DNA of 64,000 nt from Rhodoferax ferrireducens (GTDB taxonomy: Bacteria > Pseudomonadota > Gammaproteobacteria > Burkholderiales > Burkholderiaceae_C), in the NCBI RefSeq assembly GCF_003347515.1, contig NZ_QEII01000269.1, positions 62,001 through 126,000 on the forward strand, in the 5' to 3' direction. This document shows, one piece after another, positions 1 to 8,473 of the stretch (the first letter of the stretch is position 1; every line of letters starts with the position of its first letter). The translations under genes were made by a program, and so were the position numbers. The notes below the pieces were generated by a model. The model had not been told where the DNA came from. It was given only the letters and a program-made list of their open reading frames with translations, and made no database searches.

Positions 1-482
1 GCCTCCACCAACTCGTCGCGGACCGCCATCCAGGCGATTTCGCGCACGCCGAAATGGCGATCCGCCGCAAAACGCCGGAGCGCGTGCAGCTTGTCGGGCA
101 AGGTCAGGTCGGAGAGCATGACCCATTGGGCGGCCCAGCAGCGGGCCACGTCACTGGCATGGGTCGCGAGGCGATGAGCGACGCCATCCCGATCGGAACG
201 GAGGGCGGTCAAGTCGTAGAGGGCGCGCGCCACATGCAGGTGGCGCTTCATGGGCTTGAAAGCGCCCAGCATGGCCAGGGTATCGCCCAGACGCTCGTCG
301 TCGGGTTCCAGCCCGATATGGTCGGCCACGCAGGCGGTCAACCGGCTGAGGTCAATGGCCAGAAATTCGTTGAGATTGACGGTCTCGATCAAGCCCTGAT
401 TGAGCGCGTCCAGCACCGGCGGGGGAATCAGCGCAATGCGGGCCGCGCCACGGCGTCCCAGCAGGGGCTGGACGTCGATCAT
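1..482 (-). CDS. DNA alkylation repair-like HEAT-type protein, N-terminal part only
   Basis: The first 160 codons are visible; the gene runs off the left edge, so its C-terminus is missing here. It starts with ATG at 482, five bases after the SCO stop, so it is probably the last gene of the ctaA-ctaB-SCO transcript. The N-terminus reads MIDVQPLLGRRGAARIALIP and includes NEFLAIDLSRL. Around residues 135-155 there is a helical stretch with FAADRHFGVREIAWMAVRD. This resembles the HEAT-like family annotated as DNA alkylation repair enzymes. Function is inferred from family resemblance only; no catalytic residue can be judged from the fragment. Confidence 0.6.
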   Translation of the reverse strand, partial: MIDVQPLLGRRGAARIALIPPPVLDALNQGLIETVNLNEFLAIDLSRLTACVADHIGLEPDDERLGDTLAMLGAFKPMKRHLHVARALYDLTALRSDRDGVAHRLATHASDVARCWAAQWVMLSDLTLPDKLHALRRFAADRHFGVREIAWMAVRDELVE

Positions 483-487
483 GCGAC

Positions 488-1093
488 CTACTGGGCCAAC
501 AAGAGCTTGATGTCAGCCGCCAGGGCCGGGGCACCGCTGCCGTACCGGGTGTACAGACGCAGTTTGCCCTGCGTGTCATACACATAGCTGCCGGCTGAAT
601 GGTCCATGGTGTAGCTGGTGGGCGTCTTGCCGTCGACTTTCTTGAAGTACACCTTGTAGTCCTTGGCGAGGGCTTCGAGCTTCTCGGGCGTGGTGTAGAG
701 CGCCAAAAAGGTCGGGTCAAAATTGCCCATGTATTCCTTGAGCATGGCGGGGGTGTCGCGTTCGGGGTCCACCGTGACAAACAGGCCTTGCAGGCGTTCG
801 CCGTCCTTGCCCAGCAGTTTCTTCACCTCAACCAGCTCGGCCATGGAGGTCGGACAGACATCGGGGCACTGCGTGTAGCCAAAGAAGAGCACCACGATCT
901 TGCCGGCAAAGTCCTTGAGGCTTCTGGGCTGGCCGTTGTGGTCGGTCAAGGCGAAATCGCGGGCGTAGTCGGCCCCGGTGATATCAATGGCGGAGAATTT
1001 TGGCTTGCTCTCGGAGCATGCAGAAATAATGCCTGCAGCGCCCGCCATCAAAGCGCTGGTAGCTATCAATTTAAGAGCATTTCGTTTTTTCAT
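488..1093 (-). CDS. SCO1/SenC family copper chaperone lipoprotein
   Basis: A 201-residue thioredoxin-fold protein that delivers copper to the CuA site of cytochrome c oxidase subunit II at the periplasmic face of the inner membrane. The copper ligands are visible as CPDVC (C76 and C80) and a distal His in MDHS (H165). The N-terminus has a short hydrophobic segment ending IISAC, so C26 is a likely lipidation site. The start MKKRNALKL is chosen because the open frame upstream lies inside ctaB and lacks family character. It lies downstream of ctaB on the same strand. Its signal-peptide region coincides with a copy of the interspersed repeat at 1024-1079. Confidence 0.93.
   Translation of the reverse strand: MKKRNALKLIATSALMAGAAGIISACSESKPKFSAIDITGADYARDFALTDHNGQPRSLKDFAGKIVVLFFGYTQCPDVCPTSMAELVEVKKLLGKDGERLQGLFVTVDPERDTPAMLKEYMGNFDPTFLALYTTPEKLEALAKDYKVYFKKVDGKTPTSYTMDHSAGSYVYDTQGKLRLYTRYGSGAPALAADIKLLLAQ
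1024..1079 (+). repeat. Interspersed repeat family copy A, inside the SCO signal peptide
   Basis: Read on the plus strand it carries the blocks seen in the other copies: a GCAGCGCCCG-type block, AAGCGCTGG, then TAGCTATCAATTT and a closing AGAGCA. It aligns best with copies at 53971 and 19506. It encodes residues about 6-23 of the SCO protein on the opposite strand. It is the most divergent of the seven copies. Confidence 0.5.
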
Positions 1094-1124
1094 GATGGAT
1101 CCGTTGGGGGATGACGCTTGAAGT

Positions 1125-2021
1125 TCAGAGAATATAGTGGTCCACCAGCAAGGCGGCGAACAGCACGCTGAGGTGAATAAGGGAGAAGCGAAAGGTCTTG
1201 CGCGCCAGCTCATCCGAGTAGTCGCGCCAGAGCCGGTAAGCATACAGACTGAAACCCAGGCTCAAAACCAGCGCCGCGATGAGGTAAATCCAGGAGCTCA
1301 TGCCGTAGATGTAGGGCATCAGGCAGGCGGCGAACAGGATGAAGGTGTAGAGCAGCACCATCAGCCGGGTGAACTCGTTGCCGTGCGTAACCGGCAGCAT
1401 CGGCAGGCCCGACTTGCGGTAGTCTTCCACCCGGTACAGCGCCAGCGCCCAGAAATGCGGCGGCGTCCACAGGAAGATGATCAGGAACAGGATCAGCGCC
1501 TCCGGCCCGACGTTCCCCGCCATGGCGGCCCAGCCCAGCACGGGCGGCATGGCGCCCGAGGCGCCGCCAATCACGATGTTTTGCGGTGTCAGCGGCTTGA
1601 GGATCACGGTGTACACCACCGCGTAGCCGATGAAGGTGGCAAAGGTCAGCCACATGGTCAGCGGGTTGACCCAGACATAGAGCAAGGTGGAGCCGAGCAG
1701 GCACAGCACGGCCGAGAACAGCAAGGTTTGCCGGTTGCCCAGCTCGCCCTTGGCGGTGGGACGCCAGGCGGTTCGCTTCATCTTGGCGTCAATGCCTTTT
1801 TCCACAATGCAGTTGAAGGCCGCCGCTGCGCCCGCCACCAGCCAGATACCAAGACAGGCCAGCAGCGCCAGCCGCACATCGGCCCACGTCGGCACGCCCG
1901 GCACCGCCAGCACCATGCCGATCAGGGCGCAAAACACGATCAGCTGGATCACGCGCGGCTTGGTCAAGGCATAGAACTGCCTGAACACGGAAACTTGAAG
2001 ACTTGGGAAGTTGGCACTCAT
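1125..2021 (-). CDS. ctaB: Protoheme IX farnesyltransferase (heme O synthase)
   Basis: A 298-residue polytopic membrane enzyme (UbiA family) that attaches a farnesyl group to heme B, giving heme O for the oxidase. The prenyl-diphosphate motif region is visible as [15 protein letters not shown] near residues 65-79, and [12 protein letters not shown] lies in the second half. About eight to nine hydrophobic segments are readable. ATG at 2021 begins MSANFPSLQ; upstream codons of the same frame are antisense-like sequence within ctaA. The start overlaps the ctaA stop by four bases (ATGA), which points to translational coupling in a heme A operon. Confidence 0.97.
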   Translation of the reverse strand: MSANFPSLQVSVFRQFYALTKPRVIQLIVFCALIGMVLAVPGVPTWADVRLALLACLGIWLVAGAAAAFNCIVEKGIDAKMKRTAWRPTAKGELGNRQTLLFSAVLCLLGSTLLYVWVNPLTMWLTFATFIGYAVVYTVILKPLTPQNIVIGGASGAMPPVLGWAAMAGNVGPEALILFLIIFLWTPPHFWALALYRVEDYRKSGLPMLPVTHGNEFTRLMVLLYTFILFAACLMPYIYGMSSWIYLIAALVLSLGFSLYAYRLWRDYSDELARKTFRFSLIHLSVLFAALLVDHYIL

Positions 2022-3190
2022 GCGGGGTGTCTCGATACAGAGGGTTCCGGGGCTACAGGCACCGGTTGAAGGGAATGGGTGCGGCTGGCGGCCACGGTCC
2101 AGGTCATGACGACGACCAGCGCACCGGCGCCACCGGTGTGCAACACGGCGGCCACCAGCGGCCAGCCGAGCACCACGTTGCTGATGCCCGTGACCAGTTG
2201 CAAGCCGATCAGCGCGGCCAGCCAGCGTGAGGGGAGGCGCAGCGCCCGCACACGATTCAGACGCCAGGCCAGCACACCGAGCAAGCTCAGCACAAGGAAG
2301 GCCATGAGGCGGTGCACGTAGTGGATAGCCGTCAAGGCGGCAAAACTGATGTGCTCGCCTACCGTGGTCAGCCCCAGCTCGCGCCAGGGCGTAAAGCCCT
2401 GCAAAAAGTCCATCGCTGGCCACCAGCTGTTCTGGCAGCGGGGAAAGTCGGAACAGGCCAGTACCGCGTAGTTGGTACTGACCCAGCCCCCCAGGGCGAT
2501 CTGCACGAGCAGCAAGGCCAGCGACAGCCATTGCAGCCAGCGCAAACCGGGCGTGATGGCTGCCGGTGAAACGCCCCGCTCAAGCTGGGAATACTGCACC
2601 GACTGAACACACAACAGCGCCAGCAGCACCAGCCCGCCCAGCAAATGCAGCGTGACGATGGCGGGAAAGAGCTTCATGGTGACGGTCAGCGCGCCAAATG
2701 CGCCCTGCAGGCAGACCCAGAACAGGGTCAGCGTCGGCCACCACGGATTGATCGGCTTTTGCTGCGCCTTGCGCCCGCGCCGCAACCATGTGATCCAGCT
2801 CGCCACCGCCAGTACCAGAATCAGCACGCCGACACTGGTCGCCAGATAGCGATGAATCATTTCAACCCAGGCCTTGCCGTGTGTCACAGGGCCAAAAGGC
2901 ATGGCGCTCTGGGCGGCCACAATATCGGCGTTGGCTCCGAACGGGCTGGCATTGCCGTAACAACCCGGCCAGTCCGGGCAGCCCAGGCCCGAGTCAGTCA
3001 AACGGGTGAAGGCGCCAAACAGCACCAGATCGAAGGTGAGAAACAGGGTCAAGAGCGTGAGTGCCTGCAAGCCGCGCAGCGGCGTGCTGCGCCGGTGCTG
3101 CCGCCACACCCAGGCCAAAGGCCCCAGCGCCAGCACCACGCCCACCAACATCATGCTGGCCAGCGGCGACAGATCGTAGAGTTCCTGCAC
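2018..3190 (-). CDS. ctaA: Heme A synthase (COX15/CtaA)
   Basis: A 390-residue membrane protein that oxidises the C8 methyl of heme O to make heme [19 protein letters not shown] near residues 62-79 is the first conserved loop; a second appears as [13 protein letters not shown], and MIHRYLAT and [11 protein letters not shown] give the heme-ligating histidines. About eight transmembrane segments are seen, and length is typical for the proteobacterial two-repeat type. It sits between the Sco-like gene (nine-base gap) and ctaB (four-base overlap), consistent with joint heme A production. Confidence 0.96.
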   Translation of the reverse strand: MQELYDLSPLASMMLVGVVLALGPLAWVWRQHRRSTPLRGLQALTLLTLFLTFDLVLFGAFTRLTDSGLGCPDWPGCYGNASPFGANADIVAAQSAMPFGPVTHGKAWVEMIHRYLATSVGVLILVLAVASWITWLRRGRKAQQKPINPWWPTLTLFWVCLQGAFGALTVTMKLFPAIVTLHLLGGLVLLALLCVQSVQYSQLERGVSPAAITPGLRWLQWLSLALLLVQIALGGWVSTNYAVLACSDFPRCQNSWWPAMDFLQGFTPWRELGLTTVGEHISFAALTAIHYVHRLMAFLVLSLLGVLAWRLNRVRALRLPSRWLAALIGLQLVTGISNVVLGWPLVAAVLHTGGAGALVVVMTWTVAASRTHSLQPVPVAPEPSVSRHPA

Positions 3191-3199
3191 AGTCCCGCC

Positions 3200-3961
3200 T
3201 TATTGGGCAGCCGTCTGTCCGGCGGCCCGCCCGGCCTGGTCCCACGATGCCGAGGCGCGCAACAGGCGCTCCAGATCGCGTTTGGCCTTGGCCGCACTGG
3301 CAATATCCAGGTTGGCCGGAAAACGCATCATCCAGTTGCCCATGGGGTCCACCACGTACAGGTGCTCGGCCAGCTGGTCGCCAGCGGCGGGCGCCAGCCA
3401 GGCCGCCAGGCCGGTGGAGGAAACGCGCAGCACTGTGGCTTCCTTGAGGGCCGGCAGCAGTTTGTCGGGCACCGGGGTGTCGTCCGGGATCAGCCAAACC
3501 CAGTCGACCCGGTCACGGTCTTTGCCCAGGCCCTCGCGCAGCTGACGTTGCAGGTACAAATGCTGGCTGCAGGTTTCGTTGCAAGCGCCACCGGCCACGC
3601 TGATCAACAGCCATTGCCCCTTGAGCGCCTGGAGCGTGCTGGATTGCCCGCTCAGGCTCACACTCGCCTGATCCGGCAGGGCGCGCTGCGGACTGATCAA
3701 CTCGCCGAAATTACGCCGGCCTTCCGGCCGCACCACGTAGTAGGTGAAATACGAAGCCACCACCGGGGCGGCACAAACCAGCATCACGCCCAGCATTTTC
3801 CAGCGGCCGAGACCGGTGCGCCGGGCTGCGCTGTCCATCGCGCGCGCCGGTGAAGGGATGGAGTGAACCGTCAGGCCCAGCGGCTGATCGCCCTGGGAGC
3901 GTGAGGCGGCGTCAGCTGCACCGCGCGGTGATGAATCGTCTAACAATTTGAAACCAGACAT
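3200..3961 (-). CDS. Membrane-anchored Sco-like protein with a CxxxC motif, cox cluster
   Basis: Up to 253 residues with one transmembrane segment near residues 55-72 (MLGVMLVCAAPVVASYFTYY). A periplasmic domain follows, containing GGACNETCSQ, a CxxxC spaced as in SCO copper chaperones, and a thioredoxin-like strand pattern (WLLISVAGG, VDWVWLIPDD). The listed start overlaps surf1 by 50 bases; ATG at 3838 (MDSAARR) is an alternative, but LGLTVHS just upstream looks like real protein. Genes like this sit between surf1 and ctaA in related bacteria. A role in oxidase assembly is inferred from position and motif; an SCO-type distal His is not obvious. Confidence 0.8.
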   Translation of the reverse strand: MSGFKLLDDSSPRGAADAASRSQGDQPLGLTVHSIPSPARAMDSAARRTGLGRWKMLGVMLVCAAPVVASYFTYYVVRPEGRRNFGELISPQRALPDQASVSLSGQSSTLQALKGQWLLISVAGGACNETCSQHLYLQRQLREGLGKDRDRVDWVWLIPDDTPVPDKLLPALKEATVLRVSSTGLAAWLAPAAGDQLAEHLYVVDPMGNWMMRFPANLDIASAAKAKRDLERLLRASASWDQAGRAAGQTAAQ

Positions 3962-4634
3962 AAAGAAGTGCGATCAGAGCGCTCAGCGCAAACCATTGAA
4001 CAGCATAGCCGTAGTGCTTGTCGATGCCGGTATCAGGACGTGGCCAATCACGCAGCAAGCCGTCACCGGTGGCACCGATCTGCTGTACCGACACCGTCAG
4101 CAGCGGCAAACCCAATTCGGCACGAAACTGCGCCAGATCGAGATTTTGCCGGATGAGCCCGCTCTCAGTGCCACCGAGCTCATATAACTTGCCGGGCGGC
4201 GGGGCAATGCGGCCCTGGACTTCGACCACGCCCGTTGCGGTGTCAATCCGCGGTACGCTGGCGCGATCGATGAAATTGCGCGCTACCCAGCCGCGCTGCA
4301 GCAACACCACGGCCGCGCGACCCTCCAGTTGCAGGGGTGTCAGGACATACAGACCGGGTTTGCCGTTCATCGGACGGTTGTCCAGAAACACGGTCCGCTC
4401 GCCGATCCAGCGCCCCCGCAGCGTCACCCCGCGGTGCAGCTCGATGGCGGGATCGGTCAACATCGCCAACGTCGCCCCATTCAGCTTGGGCATGACCGCT
4501 TTTGCGTCGATGCTGGCCTGCAAAGCCACTTTCTGGGCGGCGCGCGACAACTGCCAGCGCCCCAGCGCCAGCGTGCCGGAGACCGCCAGCACGGCGCTCA
4601 ATGTGATCAACCAGAACTTCCAGCGCGAACTCAA
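3912..4634 (-). CDS. SURF1 family cytochrome oxidase biogenesis protein
   Basis: A 240-residue inner-membrane protein with a transmembrane helix at each end (FWLITLSAVLAVSGTLAL and YAVQWFALSALIALLYVW), the usual SURF1 layout. Conserved pieces include LGRWQLSRAAQK near residues 20-31, FLDNRPMNGKPGLYVLTPL, and KHYGYAVQWF near the second helix. SURF1 helps insert heme A into subunit I. There is no usable ATG: the first would cut into the mature domain, so a TTG at 4634 (reading MSSRWKFW) is taken; TTG at 4646 is also possible. Its start lies only 15 bases from the divergent DUF2909 gene. Confidence 0.9.
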   Translation of the reverse strand: MSSRWKFWLITLSAVLAVSGTLALGRWQLSRAAQKVALQASIDAKAVMPKLNGATLAMLTDPAIELHRGVTLRGRWIGERTVFLDNRPMNGKPGLYVLTPLQLEGRAAVVLLQRGWVARNFIDRASVPRIDTATGVVEVQGRIAPPPGKLYELGGTESGLIRQNLDLAQFRAELGLPLLTVSVQQIGATGDGLLRDWPRPDTGIDKHYGYAVQWFALSALIALLYVWFQIVRRFITARCS

Positions 4635-4649
4635 CGGATAATCCAATGC

Positions 4650-4871
4650 ATGAAATACTTCGTCATTCTGGCCTTTGTCACCATCCTCGGCAGCCTGGCC
4701 ACGGCCTTGTTTTTCATGATGAAGAGCAACGCCAGCGGGAAATCGAGGGAGCAAAAAATGGCGTTTGCGCTGGCGGTGCGGGTCGGCATTTCCATTATGC
4801 TGTTTGTCAGCATCCTGCTGGCCTGGAAACTCGGCTACATCCACCCCACCGGCATCACCGCAGGGCAGTAG
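4650..4871 (+). CDS. DUF2909 twin transmembrane protein
   Basis: A 73-residue protein with two hydrophobic helices (FVILAFVTILGSLATALFF and ISIMLFVSILLAWKLGYI) joined by a short basic loop. It matches the small DUF2909 family found beside cytochrome oxidase genes in betaproteobacteria. It is the only plus-strand gene in the cluster, divergent from surf1 and convergent with ctaE, with a hairpin terminator just beyond its stop. Function unknown; location suggests a link to oxidase assembly. Confidence 0.85.
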   Translation: MKYFVILAFVTILGSLATALFFMMKSNASGKSREQKMAFALAVRVGISIMLFVSILLAWKLGYIHPTGITAGQ

Positions 4872-4895
4872 GCCAGCAGCCAGTCGCAACAATCA

Positions 4896-4924
4896 AAAAG
4901 GCACCGCTCTGGGTGCCTTTTTTT
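4896..4924. terminator. Bidirectional hairpin terminator between DUF2909 and ctaE
   Basis: AAAGGCACC and GGTGCCTTT form a perfect nine-base stem around GCTCT-G, with A-rich sequence on the left and a T run on the right, so it can stop transcripts from both sides. It separates the ctaC-ctaE block from the surf1-SCO block. Confidence 0.85.
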
Positions 4925-4940
4925 GGGTCAGCACGACAGA

Positions 4941-5822
4941 CTATAGCCAATAGACCAAGGTATAAAGTCCGAGCCACACCACGTCCACAAAGTGCCAGTA
5001 CCAGGCCGCCCCTTCGAAACCGAAATGACGCTCAGAGGTAAAGTGCCCTTTTTGCAGGCGCAAGGTGATGAACAGCAGCATCAACATGCCGATAAACACG
5101 TGGAAGCCGTGAAACCCGGTCAGTATGTAAAAAGTTGATCCATAGACACCCGAGCTGAGCTTGAGATTGAGCTCTTGGTAGGCATGAAAGTATTCGTAGC
5201 CCTGGACCAGCAGGAACACGAAACCCAGCAACACGGTGAGCCACATGAAGGCAATCGTCTTGCTCCGATGACCCGCAATCAGGGCGTGGTGCGCAATGGT
5301 CAGGGTGACGCCTGAGCTCAGCAGCAAGGCCGTATTGATGGTGGGCAGCCAGAACGGCGTCATGGTCGTGAAGGGCTCCACAATTCCCGCCGGTGATGCG
5401 GTGGCGCCAGCGGCCAGGCTGGGCCAGATGGCCTTGAAATCAGGCCAGAGCAAGGCATTGTCCAAGCTGCCCAAGGCGGGCACCGAATGGGCACGAGCCC
5501 ACCACAAGGCGGTGAAGAAGGCGCCGAAGAACATGACCTCCGAGAAGATGAACCAGCTCATGCTCCAGCGAAACGACAAGTCAACCTTGTGCCCATACTG
5601 GCCGCCTTCGCTCTCACGAATCGACTCGCTGAACCACTGGAACAGCACACCCAGAAACCAGACCATGCCGGCAGCCAGCGAATACTTGCCCCAGTTGGCA
5701 CCATTGATCCACTGCGCCGCGCCCAGGACGACGAAAAACAATCCCAGCGATGCCATCGCCGGATGGCGCGACGGGCTGGGTACAAAGTAGTACGGGGTTT
5801 TAGCGTGTGTTATTGAACTCAT
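4941..5822 (-). CDS. ctaE: Cytochrome c oxidase subunit III
   Basis: A 293-residue protein with seven predicted helices, part of the aa3-type oxidase in the inner membrane. Recognisable pieces are YYFVPSPSRHPAMASLG at the N-terminus, SWFIFSEVMFFGAFFTALWWAR with the helix III Glu, FHGFHVFIGMLML, and the C-terminal HFGFEGAAWYWHFVDVVWLG. It is the last structural gene of the block, 55 bases after DUF2970, and ends just before the bidirectional terminator. Confidence 0.97.
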   Translation of the reverse strand: MSSITHAKTPYYFVPSPSRHPAMASLGLFFVVLGAAQWINGANWGKYSLAAGMVWFLGVLFQWFSESIRESEGGQYGHKVDLSFRWSMSWFIFSEVMFFGAFFTALWWARAHSVPALGSLDNALLWPDFKAIWPSLAAGATASPAGIVEPFTTMTPFWLPTINTALLLSSGVTLTIAHHALIAGHRSKTIAFMWLTVLLGFVFLLVQGYEYFHAYQELNLKLSSGVYGSTFYILTGFHGFHVFIGMLMLLFITLRLQKGHFTSERHFGFEGAAWYWHFVDVVWLGLYTLVYWL

Positions 5823-5877
5823 GTCAGCTCCATTCCTTGCGGTTCTCTTTTATCTTCTACCGGTACCGGGTGCCGCC

Positions 5878-6099
5878 TTATTTGGCGACCACCCAGTTCA
5901 CCAGCACTATCAATCCAACGACAAAAATAACGGCCCCGGCAATGCCCACCACAATGATATGAAATGGATTGACCCGGGCCATATCTTCCTGCGATTCGCT
6001 GCGCTTGCGGATGCCCAGAAATGACCAGGCCACCATCTTGATACTGCGCCAGAAAGAGCTGGTGGGCACGCGATCCTGATCTTTGCGGTCTTCGTTCAC
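5878..6099 (-). CDS. DUF2970 small membrane protein
   Basis: A 73-residue protein with a soluble N-terminal third (SSFWRSIKMVAWSFLGIRKR) and one C-terminal helix (IIVVGIAGAVIFVVGLIVLV). This is the DUF2970 family, found between ctaG and ctaE in betaproteobacteria. Its start overlaps the ctaG stop by four bases, so it is translated with the oxidase genes. The biochemical role is unknown. Confidence 0.88.
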   Translation of the reverse strand: MNEDRKDQDRVPTSSFWRSIKMVAWSFLGIRKRSESQEDMARVNPFHIIVVGIAGAVIFVVGLIVLVNWVVAK

Positions 6100-6695
6100 G
6101 AGCCCGCTCCAGCGGCGATATGCCCGCGCGCATCAGCCACTGGCGCCGCCGGTGTTTTACCACCCACTTCAAAGAAAGTGTAGGACAGTGTGATCGTCTT
6201 GACGTCCTTGGACAACTTGGGATCAATCACAAACACAACCGGCCAAGACTTCTTTTCACCAGGCTCCAAGGTGTATTGGCTAAAGCAAAAACACTCCAGC
6301 TTGTTGAAATGCGCACTGGCTTGTTGCGGCGCATAGCTCGGAATGGCTTGCGCGGACATGCGGCGGTTCTGCACATTCTGGAACTCGTACATCACGGTCG
6401 CCATCTCACCCGGGTGAACCTGGAGTGAACGCTGCGCCGGCTTGAACTCCCAGGGACCGCGAGCATTCGCATCAAACTCCACCGTGATGGTGCGGCTGGT
6501 GTCCACCTGGGTATTGGCGGGTAACGTCGGCGTGGCACCGGGAATATTCCGATCCCCCAGCGCCAGCACATTGATGCCGGTCATCTCACAAATGGCTTTG
6601 TAAATAGGCACCAGCGCATATCCGAACGCGAACATGCCGGCCGCCACCACGATCAGCTTGCTCACCATCCTGACATTTTCGCGGCGCAGGCTCAT
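6096..6695 (-). CDS. ctaG: Cytochrome c oxidase assembly protein CtaG/Cox11
   Basis: A 199-residue protein with one N-terminal helix and a periplasmic immunoglobulin-like domain that supplies copper to the CuB site of subunit I. The copper motif is seen as ECFCF (C135 and C137), with the usual context FNKLECFCFSQ. The third conserved Cys lies in the N-terminal region (IYKAICEMTG, C36). It follows the 36-residue small gene by three bases and overlaps DUF2970. Confidence 0.96.
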   Translation of the reverse strand: MSLRRENVRMVSKLIVVAAGMFAFGYALVPIYKAICEMTGINVLALGDRNIPGATPTLPANTQVDTSRTITVEFDANARGPWEFKPAQRSLQVHPGEMATVMYEFQNVQNRRMSAQAIPSYAPQQASAHFNKLECFCFSQYTLEPGEKKSWPVVFVIDPKLSKDVKTITLSYTFFEVGGKTPAAPVADARGHIAAGAGS

Positions 6696-6698
6696 GCG

Positions 6699-6809
6699 TT
6701 ATCGGCTCAGCAAAATCATTTTGCCCATGAACCCCAGGAAGAACACCAAGGCCACCGAGGCCAGGATCAGTCCGGTTTTCAGATTGGTTTTTTTTTGTTC
6801 AGGCGTCAT
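6699..6809 (-). CDS. Cytochrome oxidase small assembly protein (36 residues)
   Basis: ATG at 6809 gives a 36-residue product beginning MTPEQKKTNLKTGLILASVA, with a single helix (LILASVALVFFLGFMGKMIL) and a short polar head. It lies exactly between ctaD (nine-base gap) and ctaG (three-base gap) on the same strand. Genes of this size in this slot are annotated in Comamonadaceae as cytochrome oxidase small assembly proteins. It could resemble other one-helix oxidase-associated peptides; no catalytic role is expected. Confidence 0.82.
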   Translation of the reverse strand: MTPEQKKTNLKTGLILASVALVFFLGFMGKMILLSR

Positions 6810-6818
6810 GGTCGGATC

Positions 6819-8432
6819 TTATCCAACAATTCTGGTTGCCGTGGCATCCAGCTTGGGCGGGGTCTCAAAGGTGTGGAAGGGTGCTGGTGAGGGAACTTCC
6901 CACTCCAGGCCTTCGGCCGCTTCCCATGGTTTTTTCGGCGCTTTCTCGCCTTGACCGCGCATCGTCGGAATCACGATGAAGACCAGGAAATAGACCTGCG
7001 CAAACCCGAACAGGAAGCCCCCCACCGAAGCCAGTGCGTTGAAATCCGCAAACTGCATGGGGTAGTCGGCATAGCGACGCGGCATGCCCGCCAAACCCAG
7101 AAAGTGCATCGGGAAGAAGGTCACATTGAATGCAATCAGGGACCACCAGAAGTGGATCTTGCCGCGTGTTTCGTTGTACATCACGCCAGTCCATTTGGGT
7201 GACCAGTAGTAGTAACCGGCAAACATGGCAAACAGGGAGCCAGCGACCAGCACATAGTGGAAGTGAGCCACCACGTAGTAGGTGTCCTGCACCTGGATGT
7301 CGATCGGCGCCATGGCCAATATCAGACCAGTGAAGCCACCCATGGTGAACACGAAGATGAAGCCGACGGCAAACAGCATCGGGGATTCAAACGTCATGGA
7401 ACCCTTCCACATGGTTGCAATCCAGTTGAAAATTTTCACCGCCGTCGGCACCGCGATCAGCATGGTGGCGTACATGAAGAACAACTGGCCGGTCACCGGC
7501 ATGCCGGTAGTGAACATGTGGTGCGCCCACACGATGAACGACAGGATGGCAATGCTGGAGGTGGCATACACCATGGACGCGTAGCCGAATAATCTCTTGC
7601 GGGCAAACGCCGGCACGATTTGACTGATGATGCCGAAGGCCGGCAAAATCATGATGTAGACCTCGGGGTGACCGAAGAACCAGAAAATGTGCTGGTACAT
7701 CACCGGGTCGCCGCCGCCGGCCGGATTAAAGAAGCTGGTGCCGAAATGACGATCGGTCAATGTCATGGTGATGGCACCGGCGAGCACCGGCATCACGGCA
7801 ATCAGCAGGTAGGCCGTGATCAGCCAGGTCCAGCAGAACATGGGCATCTTCATCAAGGTCATGCCCGGTGCACGCATGTTGAGGATGGTCACGATGATGT
7901 TGATGGAGCCCATGATGGAGCTCGCACCCAGGATGTGCATGGCAAAGATACCAGCATCCATGCTGGGGCCCATCTGCAGGGTCAGCGGCGCATAAAGCGT
8001 CCAGCCGGCCGCAGGCGCACCACCCGGCATGAAGAACGAACCCACTAGCAACAACCCCGAAGGAATCAGCAGCCAGAAGCTGAAGTTGTTCATCCGGGCA
8101 AAGGCCATGTCGGCCGCGCCAATCTGCAGCGGAATCATCCAGTTCGCGAAACCGACAAAGCCCGGCATGATGGCGCCGAACACCATGATGAGACCGTGCA
8201 TGGTGGTGAGCTGGTTGAACAACTCGGGGTTGACGAACTGCAGGCCCGGCTGGAAGAGTTCGGCGCGGATCAGCAAGGCCAGTACCCCACCAATCAACAG
8301 CATGGTGAAGCTGAACAACAGGTACATCGTACCAATGTCTTTGTGGTTGGTCGCAAGCACCCAGCGACGCCAGCCTGTTGGCGCGTGCTCGTGGTGATCG
8401 TCGTGGGCGGGGTGGTCTAGAACGGCACTCAT
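6819..8432 (-). CDS. ctaD: Cytochrome c oxidase subunit I
   Basis: A 537-residue catalytic subunit with twelve helices. Heme and copper ligands are all present: H79 (TTMHG) and H392 for low-spin heme a; H255, H304 and H305 (GHPEVY and AHH) for CuB; and H390 (VAHFH) for heme a3. Tyr259 of HPEVY is the cross-linked Tyr. The D-channel entry region is present as NNFSFW with its upstream loop, and GSMTF gives the K-channel Lys region, so it is an A-type proton-pumping oxidase. It is 41 bases downstream of ctaC in the same transcript. Confidence 0.99.
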   Translation of the reverse strand: MSAVLDHPAHDDHHEHAPTGWRRWVLATNHKDIGTMYLLFSFTMLLIGGVLALLIRAELFQPGLQFVNPELFNQLTTMHGLIMVFGAIMPGFVGFANWMIPLQIGAADMAFARMNNFSFWLLIPSGLLLVGSFFMPGGAPAAGWTLYAPLTLQMGPSMDAGIFAMHILGASSIMGSINIIVTILNMRAPGMTLMKMPMFCWTWLITAYLLIAVMPVLAGAITMTLTDRHFGTSFFNPAGGGDPVMYQHIFWFFGHPEVYIMILPAFGIISQIVPAFARKRLFGYASMVYATSSIAILSFIVWAHHMFTTGMPVTGQLFFMYATMLIAVPTAVKIFNWIATMWKGSMTFESPMLFAVGFIFVFTMGGFTGLILAMAPIDIQVQDTYYVVAHFHYVLVAGSLFAMFAGYYYWSPKWTGVMYNETRGKIHFWWSLIAFNVTFFPMHFLGLAGMPRRYADYPMQFADFNALASVGGFLFGFAQVYFLVFIVIPTMRGQGEKAPKKPWEAAEGLEWEVPSPAPFHTFETPPKLDATATRIVG

Positions 8433-8473
8433 TGTGATTTCTTCCTCAATACTTGGATTCGTGGTGCGGCCGC

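Noticed and set aside
599..1114. 171-codon plus-strand open frame across the SCO gene
   Set aside because: It is antisense to a gene with clear copper-site motifs and shows no family features of its own.
2645..3853. 402-codon plus-strand open frame across ctaA and the Sco-like gene
   Set aside because: Antisense shadow caused by high GC; Gln/Arg/His-rich composition typical of such frames.
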